Of a stretch of 5,758 bases of DNA, positions 1 through 5,758 are shown one piece after another. The DNA comes from JACRLV01 sp045863555 (GTDB taxonomy: Bacteria; Planctomycetota; Phycisphaerae; UBA1845; Fen-1342). The DNA is taken from contig BTUU01000040.1 in NCBI GenBank assembly GCA_045863555.1, positions 1 through 5,758 on the forward strand, given 5' to 3'. The number at the start of each line of letters is the position of its first letter. The stretch's first letter is position 1. A program made the position numbers and the translations under genes. The notes beneath the pieces were generated by a model. That model saw only the letters and a program-made list of their open reading frames with translations, was not told where the DNA came from and searched no databases.

Positions 1-22
1 GCACACACAAGAAAATGAGCAT
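1..22 (-). CDS. 5' end of an unidentified minus-strand gene (runs off the left edge)
   Basis: Only the first seven codons lie in the window and read MLIFLCV, a hydrophobic start that could open a signal peptide or membrane segment. The start is chosen from its ribosome site: on the minus strand GGAAGG lies at 28-33 and AGGTGATC runs directly up to the ATG, an 8-base match to the complement of the usual 16S 3' tail, with 5 nt between GGAAGG and ATG. The 227-bp gap to the secreted-protein gene upstream on the same strand suggests a separate transcript or a long leader. Product unknown; the evidence for a gene is the start context alone. Confidence 0.42.
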
Positions 23-33
23 GATCACCTTCC
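23..33 (-). promoter_or_regulatory. Strong Shine-Dalgarno for the left-edge gene
   Basis: The minus strand reads GGAAGGTGATC immediately before ATG at 22-20. This is close to the full anti-SD complement and is the main reason for calling a gene start here. Confidence 0.45.
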
Positions 34-249
34 GCCAGCGTGCTCAAAACGCGGTATCGGGCACGCCGAATCCTCGTTCACAACGTCCTGATAACTTAGA
101 TACCCAACCCGGCACACACGAACAGAGATGTTTGGGCGCCTTGGGAGGATTCGCTGGAAACGCGGTTTTGCCGGCCTCGCGCCCGCGAGGAACCCACGTT
201 CGTGAGCGTGGTTCAACCGCCGGGCCCTCGCAAGCCTGCCGACTCGGTG
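34..249. other. Intergenic region with inverted and direct repeats, no convincing gene
   Basis: No ORF here has a ribosome site or recognisable product; the short ORFs on both strands look like chance. It holds a perfect 9-bp inverted repeat, CGAATCCTC at 67-75 and GAGGATTCG at 145-153. Nested inside is CCCAA (103-107) with TTGGG (132-136). Outside is a direct repeat AAACGCGGT at 47-55 and 158-166. As a minus-strand RNA this would be a structured leader ending about 45 nt before the left-edge start codon. I found no good promoter for that gene. Confidence 0.4.
175..213 (-). terminator. Possible GC-rich double hairpin ending the secreted-protein transcript
   Basis: Two adjacent stems lie 37-75 bp past the stop codon of the secreted-protein gene. 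One pairs CCACG (194-198) with CGTGG (207-211), extended by AA/TT around a one-base bulge. The other pairs CCTCGC (175-180) with GCGAGG (185-190) across a 4-nt loop. No run of T follows on the minus strand, so this is not a classical intrinsic terminator; it may aid Rho-dependent ending or 3' stability. Confidence 0.3.
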
Positions 250-1665
250 CTACGGACAGCCGCTGCCGAATGCGGACAGGAGGAGAACCAGGTCGGCCAG
301 GTCGATGTCGCAGTCGCCGTCGAGGTCGCCCATGCCCCGCGACGCATCTGTCAGCCCGAAACCCGCGAGGAACCGGGCGAGGTCCTGGAGCGTCACCTGA
401 CCGTCCCCGTCGAGGTCGGCCGCGCACGTCTCGTCCGTAAACGTGACGATCGCTTCGGCCGCGGTGAGATCAATCACGACGTCGGCCGCGGGTTCGAGAC
501 AGTACGTCTCAACCTCCCGCGCATCGCCCACGAGCGGCGCCGCCGTCGCCACAATGAACGAACCGGAGAGCGGCGGGGCGGCCAGAAATCGCAGGGCGAC
601 CTGCCCGTCGATCACCGCAAGCTCGTCGAACGTAACGACGTCGTGCACGATCGACTCGCCCGACTGGTCAAACTCGATCTCGAGCAAACCGTCGACCGAC
701 TGTGCGTACGGACCGGCCACGTTCAGCGCGCCGACCGCCGGGCCGAGGCCATCTCCCAGGCCGGGGCGGAGCGTCGCGCCGGTGTTCGAGATCCCCGCTT
801 CGACCGTGCCGACGCCGCGGAGCGCGCCGCCTTCGAGGCTGAGCAGCGATTCGCAGCGGACGCGCCCGCCGCTCTGGAGCAGTTCGCCCGCGGTCTGGCG
901 GAAGCCGTGCGTGATCGACGCGACGCCGCGGTCGAGGCGAAAGACGCCCGCGTTGTCGACGAAGACGTCCAGCGTCGACGCGCCCGTTCCGCCGCGTTTG
1001 CGAAGCGTGCCGGCGTTGACGAGGCTCGCCGCGCCGACGCCGGGGGTCTCGAAGATGTTCACGTCGTTGAGGAGTTCGAAGATCGCACCGGCCCGGATCT
1101 CGATCACGCTCTGCCGCGAAACGCTGAGCACGCCGAGGCCCGACCAGCTCCCGCTCGCGCCGCCTTCGAGTACGAGGCGTCGCCCAAGCGCCTTCTGCAC
1201 GGACGAACTCATCACGAGCGTTCCAGCGACCGTGACCGGCGAAGCGGGAGTGGGGGAGGTGATCGTCCCGCCGGCCCAGTGGAAGAGACCGTGGACGGTG
1301 ATCTTGCCAGCGCCGGTGAGCGTGCCGCCGTAGACGGTCAGGTTGCTCGAGAACAGGGCGCTGGACGCGACCTCGAGCCGGGCGGGTAGGCCGGTGGTCG
1401 TCGTGAAAATGAACGCGGCGTCGCAGGTGAGCGAGTTGATTGACGTAGCGCCGCGACGATACGTGACGATGACCGTGCCCAGCGGATCGGCGATCACGAC
1501 GTCATCGCCGCCGGCCGGGACGCGCGCGAGATCCCAGTTCGCCGCAGTGGCCCATTCGCCGTCACCCGCGCCGCCTGTCCAGGTGATCGTCTCGGCGCGC
1601 AGCGATGTTGACCCCACCAGAATCGGCAGAAAGATGCGCGCGACGACGGCGTGGTAGTTCGGCAA
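250..1665 (-). CDS. Secreted beta-helix-type protein with C-terminal dockerin-like EF-hand pair
   Basis: A 471-residue exported protein of unknown substrate. Residues 1-24 form a signal peptide: short polar start with R10, hydrophobic IFLPILVGSTS, and a likely signal peptidase I cut after SLRA. The mature protein opens with WTGGAGDGEW...NW (29-44), a motif common at the start of autotransporter-like beta repeats in planctomycetes. Gly/Thr/Val-rich segments such as GGTLTGAGKITVHG (about 113-360) fit a parallel beta-helix. The C-terminus has two EF-hand-type calcium loops, DLDGDGQVTLQD (417-428) and DLDGDCDIDLAD (447-458), spaced like a type I dockerin, ending LLSAFGSGCP. The second loop has Cys where Gly is usual; other cysteines are C81, C271, C389, C414 and C470. 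There is no membrane anchor, sortase or PEP-CTERM signal. The start is TTG, fixed by AAGGAG five bases upstream. Family role (calcium-stabilised attachment or sorting module) is inference. Confidence 0.88.
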   Translation of the reverse strand: MPNYHAVVARIFLPILVGSTSLRAETITWTGGAGDGEWATAANWDLARVPAGGDDVVIADPLGTVIVTYRRGATSINSLTCDAAFIFTTTTGLPARLEVASSALFSSNLTVYGGTLTGAGKITVHGLFHWAGGTITSPTPASPVTVAGTLVMSSSVQKALGRRLVLEGGASGSWSGLGVLSVSRQSVIEIRAGAIFELLNDVNIFETPGVGAASLVNAGTLRKRGGTGASTLDVFVDNAGVFRLDRGVASITHGFRQTAGELLQSGGRVRCESLLSLEGGALRGVGTVEAGISNTGATLRPGLGDGLGPAVGALNVAGPYAQSVDGLLEIEFDQSGESIVHDVVTFDELAVIDGQVALRFLAAPPLSGSFIVATAAPLVGDAREVETYCLEPAADVVIDLTAAEAIVTFTDETCAADLDGDGQVTLQDLARFLAGFGLTDASRGMGDLDGDCDIDLADLVLLLSAFGSGCP

Positions 1666-1670
1666 TGAGG

Positions 1671-1676
1671 CTCCTT
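1671..1676 (-). promoter_or_regulatory. Shine-Dalgarno AAGGAG that fixes a TTG start
   Basis: On the minus strand AAGGAG lies 5 nt before the TTG at 1665-1663. No ATG or GTG occurs in frame before V17, which sits inside the signal peptide, so this site decides the start codon. Confidence 0.75.
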
Positions 1677-1705
1677 GGCCGACAGGCGTCAGACGGCGAC
1701 ATTCA

Positions 1706-1711
1706 AGTATA
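1706..1711 (-). promoter_or_regulatory. Possible -10 element for the secreted-protein gene
   Basis: The minus strand reads TATACT (5 of 6 to TATAAT) about 40 bp upstream of the TTG start, giving a leader of about 34 nt. No good -35 hexamer lies 16-18 bp upstream; that position overlaps a small GCCGG-ATT-CCGGC inverted repeat (1722-1734) that could be an operator. This suggests a promoter in the 77-bp gap and at least partial independence from the MoxR gene. Confidence 0.4.
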
Positions 1712-1742
1712 GGCGAGACAGGCCGGATTCCGGCGAAAAACG

Positions 1743-2792
<1,050 letters not shown>

Positions 2793-2800
2793 GGCGAGAG

Positions 2801-2828
2801 ATTATGGTCGAACTGGCCGGTCTCACAA
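2801..2828 (-). promoter_or_regulatory. Promoter of the MoxR gene, predicted to give a leaderless mRNA
   Basis: On the minus strand TTGTGA (2823-2828) and CATAAT (2801-2806) are separated by 16 bp, the same spacing as both rRNA promoters in this window. The expected first transcribed base falls at or within a base or two of the ATG at 2792. Confidence 0.5.
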
Positions 2829-3022
2829 AACGCGCGGGAGCCGTCGCTTCGGCCGCAGCCTATTTCGCAACGGCTCGCCCGAGGCGAGTCCAATTCGGCA
2901 CCGATGGGCGCCAGGAGCGAGAATGAGGCGTGAATGGGACTCGACACCGGTGCGGAGCGCGTTTCATAGCGCGTTCAATACGGCGGTGGTTATCATCCCC
3001 TTTGCACTCGCGTCGTGGCGGG
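2829..3022. other. Divergent intergenic region between the MoxR gene and the tRNA/23S unit
   Basis: No supported gene. Contents seen: an inverted repeat CTCGCC/GGCGAG at 2874-2888, and a tandem imperfect 12-bp repeat, GCGCGTTTCATA (2957-2968) then GCGCGTTCAATA (2969-2980), 10 of 12 identical, about 70-90 bp upstream of the P1 -35. There is no trace of a 16S rRNA 3' end or its anti-Shine-Dalgarno tail. Confidence 0.5.
2957..2980. repeat. Tandem 12-bp imperfect direct repeat upstream of P1
   Basis: Two adjacent 12-mers sharing GCGCGTT and ending ATA differ at two positions. The location upstream of a strong rRNA-type promoter fits an activator-binding site, but nothing identifies the protein and chance is possible. 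Confidence 0.4.
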
Positions 3023-3074
3023 GCGTTTTTTTCTTTCGATGGGTGCTTGACGGGATCGCGGCTTGTGATACAGT
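3023..3074 (+). promoter_or_regulatory. P1: rRNA-type promoter for tRNA-Ile/tRNA-Ala, with UP-like T tract
   Basis: TTGACG (-35, 3047-3052) and TACAGT (-10, 3069-3074) are 16 bp apart, and TGA just before the -10 gives an extended -10. A T-rich tract at 3024-3036 sits where an UP element would lie. The expected start is near A3080, giving a leader of about 108 nt before tRNA-Ile. The CTCC after the -10 makes a GC-rich discriminator, as in stringently controlled stable-RNA promoters; that regulation is inference. Confidence 0.7.
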
Positions 3075-3136
3075 CTCCAACCCGGCTCGCAGCGGTGCGC
3101 CGGGGCAACGGCCTCGTCCGGCCGCTCGGTCGTCGT

Positions 3137-3162
3137 GCCGGAGTCGTACGCGCGACGCCGGC
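3137..3162 (+). other. Leader hairpin before tRNA-Ile
   Basis: GCCGG (3137-3141) pairs with CCGGC (3158-3162), then one A.G mismatch, then GTCG (3143-3146) with CGAC (3153-3156) around a 6-nt loop. It lies 26 nt before the tRNA and may be a processing or anti-termination structure. No boxA is seen in this leader. Confidence 0.45.
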
Positions 3163-3187
3163 CCAGTGACCGGGATTGAAGGCAGCC

Positions 3188-3261
3188 GGGCTCGTAGCTC
3201 AGTTGGTTAGAGCGCGTCCCTGATAAGGACGAGGTCACAAGTTCGAATCTTGTCGGGCCCA
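3188..3261 (+). tRNA. tRNA-Ile (GAT anticodon)
   Basis: A 74-nt cloverleaf. The acceptor GGGCTCG pairs with CGGGCCC (one U.G pair). D-arm GCTC/GAGC; anticodon stem CGTCC/GGACG with loop CTGATAA and anticodon GAT at 3222-3224; T-arm ACAAG/CTTGT with loop TTCGAAT. The discriminator is A. CCA is not encoded, so it must be added. This is the isoleucine tRNA usually found in bacterial 16S-23S spacers, here with no 16S gene upstream. Confidence 0.98.
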
Positions 3262-3435
3262 GTGCTCCCGGGCAGTATTCGGGGGCGGAAGTCGGGAACG
3301 GAATGCCGGATTGGGCGGTTCTGCTGCTTTTCGGTCTGCTCCTGGCGGCGTTCACGATCTCGATGATGCGGGGTGGTGGAGGCTGAGGGACGAAGGGTTG
3401 CGGCTAGGCGTGTCCTGGCCAGGGTTGGTTGAGCC
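3262..3435 (+). other. Long tRNA-Ile/tRNA-Ala spacer
   Basis: At 174 nt this is clearly longer than the E. coli rrn tRNA-Ile/Ala gap (about 40 nt). It contains the small ORF at 3303-3386 and a palindrome CCTGGCCAGG (3414-3423). No promoter or terminator was recognised inside it. Confidence 0.6.
3303..3386 (+). CDS. Possible 27-residue single-pass membrane microprotein in the tRNA spacer
   Basis: An ATG-to-TGA frame encodes MPDWAVLLLFGLLLAAF followed by TISMMRGGGG. Residues 4-22 form a continuous hydrophobic stretch of transmembrane length, flanked by an acidic N-terminal residue and a single Arg before a Gly tail, which would favour the C-terminus facing the cytoplasm. The ribosome site is weak: GGGA at 3294-3297 and GGA abutting the ATG. 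The frame sits wholly between two tRNA genes, so it would need translation from a tRNA precursor. A 27-codon frame can arise by chance in GC-rich DNA; the membrane-like composition is the only positive sign. No family is recognised. Confidence 0.25.
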   Translation: MPDWAVLLLFGLLLAAFTISMMRGGGG

Positions 3436-3508
3436 GGGGCCGTAGCTCAATTGGGAGAGCGCCTGGTTTGCAACCAGGAGGTCGCCGGTTCGAACCCGGT
3501 CGGCTCCA
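3436..3508 (+). tRNA. tRNA-Ala (TGC anticodon)
   Basis: A 73-nt cloverleaf. The acceptor GGGGCCG pairs with CGGCTCC and includes the G3.U70 pair that is the alanine identity element. D-arm GCTC/GAGC; anticodon stem CCTGG/CCAGG with loop TTTGCAA and anticodon TGC at 3469-3471; T-arm GCCGG/CCGGT with loop TTCGAAC. The discriminator is A, and CCA is not encoded. It forms the classic Ile-Ala spacer pair with the tRNA upstream. Confidence 0.98.
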
Positions 3509-3535
3509 GTGGATCGCCGATTCGTGTGTCGGCAG

Positions 3536-3558
3536 GCGGTTTTGGCAGCGAAAACCGC
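3536..3558 (+). other. 8-bp perfect hairpin after tRNA-Ala
   Basis: GCGGTTTT (3536-3543) pairs perfectly with AAAACCGC (3551-3558) across a 7-nt loop, 27 nt past tRNA-Ala. It may be the 3' processing stem or a weak end of the tRNA transcript; there is no T run after it on the plus strand. Confidence 0.5.
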
Positions 3559-3559
3559 G

Positions 3560-3580
3560 AAAAAACGGGCCGGAAGCCCG
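3560..3580 (-). terminator. Intrinsic-type terminator on the minus strand
   Basis: Read on the minus strand, CGGGC-TTCCG-GCCCG (3580 to 3566) is a 5-bp GC stem followed directly by six T (3565-3560). No minus-strand gene ends here, so it would stop antisense transcription from the 23S side from entering the tRNA genes. On the plus strand it is only a hairpin. Confidence 0.4.
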
Positions 3581-3598
3581 GGGCACGCACGACGGTGC

Positions 3599-3626
3599 TT
3601 GACACGGCTTGCAGGTGTGGTAAGCT
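3599..3626 (+). promoter_or_regulatory. P2: rRNA-type promoter for 23S rRNA
   Basis: TTGACA (3599-3604, perfect -35) and TAAGCT (3621-3626) are 16 bp apart, with TGG forming an extended -10. It shares the 9-mer GTGCTTGAC with P1. The -10 itself is weak (3 of 6). The expected start is near 3632, giving a pre-23S leader of about 245 nt. It lets 23S be transcribed without the tRNAs. Confidence 0.62.
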
Positions 3627-3654
3627 TCCCGTCTTCGACTTTCGGAGGCGGGAA

Positions 3655-3689
3655 GCCTGCTCCAAAGGCAGGCGGCCCGGCAACGGGTC
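3655..3689 (+). promoter_or_regulatory. Two leader hairpins, the second boxB-like with a GNRA loop
   Basis: First stem: GCCTGC (3655-3660) with GCAGGC (3668-3673), 7-nt loop. Second stem: GGCCCG (3674-3679) with CGGGTC (3684-3689), closed by the tetraloop GCAA and ending one base before boxA. In E. coli rRNA leaders a boxB hairpin precedes boxA, so the order matches; a role in antitermination is inference. Confidence 0.5.
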
Positions 3690-3690
3690 G

Positions 3691-3703
3691 AGTTCTTTGA
3701 CAA
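3691..3703 (+). promoter_or_regulatory. boxA antitermination element in the 23S leader
   Basis: AGTTCTTTGACAA closely matches rRNA boxA (E. coli TGCTCTTTAACA, Bacillus TGTTCTTTGAAAA), the RNA site for NusB/NusE that lets polymerase resist Rho on untranslated RNA. It lies about 60 nt after the P2 start and 176 nt before 23S. Confidence 0.72.
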
Positions 3704-3852
3704 GTGCATAGTGGAATACGCGGGTATCACAACCGCACCTTAAGCAAGAGTCGAGTCGGCTCTCGGCGGGGGTTCCGGCAGTTTCGGGGCCCTGGTCGGG
3801 AGTACGGTTCGTTCTCTCAAAAGCGGTGTAACAACCACGTTACTTGAGTATG

Positions 3853-3878
3853 GCTTGACCGCAGTCGTTCATAAATGT

Positions 3879-3886
<8 letters not shown>
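3853..3886 (+). other. Leader hairpin that pairs with the 23S 5' end
   Basis: GCTTGACC (3853-3860) is the exact reverse complement of the first eight bases of 23S, GGTCAAGC (3879-3886), across an 18-nt loop. Two more pairs (G.U and U-A) extend it to 10 bp. These are the bases expected to form helix 1 with the 23S 3' end, so the leader carries a look-alike of that 3' strand. Confidence 0.6.

Positions 3887-5758
<1,872 letters not shown>

Noticed and set aside
202..1389. A 395-residue plus-strand ORF
   Set aside because: It is a shadow of the secreted-protein gene: Arg/Ala/Asp-rich with no motif or ribosome site, while the opposite strand has a signal peptide, beta repeats and EF loops.
443..1657. 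Other long plus-strand ORFs opposite the secreted-protein gene
   Set aside because: High-GC antisense frames with low-complexity composition and no start context.
1722..1740. GCCGG-ATT-CCGGC followed by five A as the MoxR terminator
   Set aside because: On the minus strand the T run comes before the stem, not after it, so it cannot act as an intrinsic terminator for MoxR.
3005..3036. GC-rich stretch followed by seven T as an intrinsic terminator
   Set aside because: I could not build a stable stem immediately before the T run; its position just upstream of the P1 -35 fits an UP element better.
2993..3355. Minus-strand ORF with the string GPTRFELVTSS
   Set aside because: It is a well-known kind of spurious protein made by translating across a tRNA gene in antisense, here tRNA-Ile.
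3404..3730. Minus-strand ORFs with PGSNRRPPGCKPGALPIEL or PTGFEPATSWLQTRRSPN
   Set aside because: Both are antisense readings through tRNA-Ala, again a familiar annotation artefact.

Overview
The window looks like a piece of a planctomycete chromosome, probably from or near the Phycisphaerae. Three things point there: a secreted beta-rich protein ending in a dockerin-like pair of EF-hand loops of the planctomycete style (LLSAFGSGC end), a MoxR AAA+ ATPase, and a 23S rRNA gene with no 16S gene in front of it, an arrangement already known from planctomycetes. The protein genes are GC-rich. The phylum call is inference; a 23S search would settle it.

Left half (1-2830), all on the minus strand. 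At the extreme left edge a gene begins (only 7 codons inside the window) behind a very good Shine-Dalgarno. Next is a secreted 471-residue protein (250-1665) with a TTG start fixed by an AAGGAG ribosome site. Upstream of it is a complete MoxR-family ATPase (1743-2792) that probably makes a leaderless mRNA. The MoxR gene is not followed by the DUF58/VWA partner genes that usually accompany it.

Centre (2830-3880). A roughly 220-bp divergent intergenic region separates the MoxR promoter from a plus-strand rRNA-type promoter (P1). P1 drives tRNA-Ile(GAT), a 174-nt spacer that holds a possible 27-residue membrane microprotein, and tRNA-Ala(TGC). After tRNA-Ala come two hairpins, one of which reads as an intrinsic terminator on the minus strand. 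A second promoter (P2) follows, built like P1 (same GTGCTTGAC core, same 16-bp spacer). Its leader carries a GNRA-capped boxB-like hairpin directly before a boxA antitermination element.

Right half (3879-5758) is 23S rRNA, cut by the window edge at about E. coli position 1954. It shows no intron or large insertion. Just before the mature 5' end lies an 8-base copy of the expected 3' strand of helix 1, so the leader could form a hairpin with the 23S 5' end.

Main point: this is a split rRNA unit in which the tRNA-Ile/tRNA-Ala pair, normally found between 16S and 23S, stayed with the 23S gene and acquired its own promoter, while 23S kept a second promoter and its own antitermination leader. No defence system, mobile element or CRISPR array is visible.
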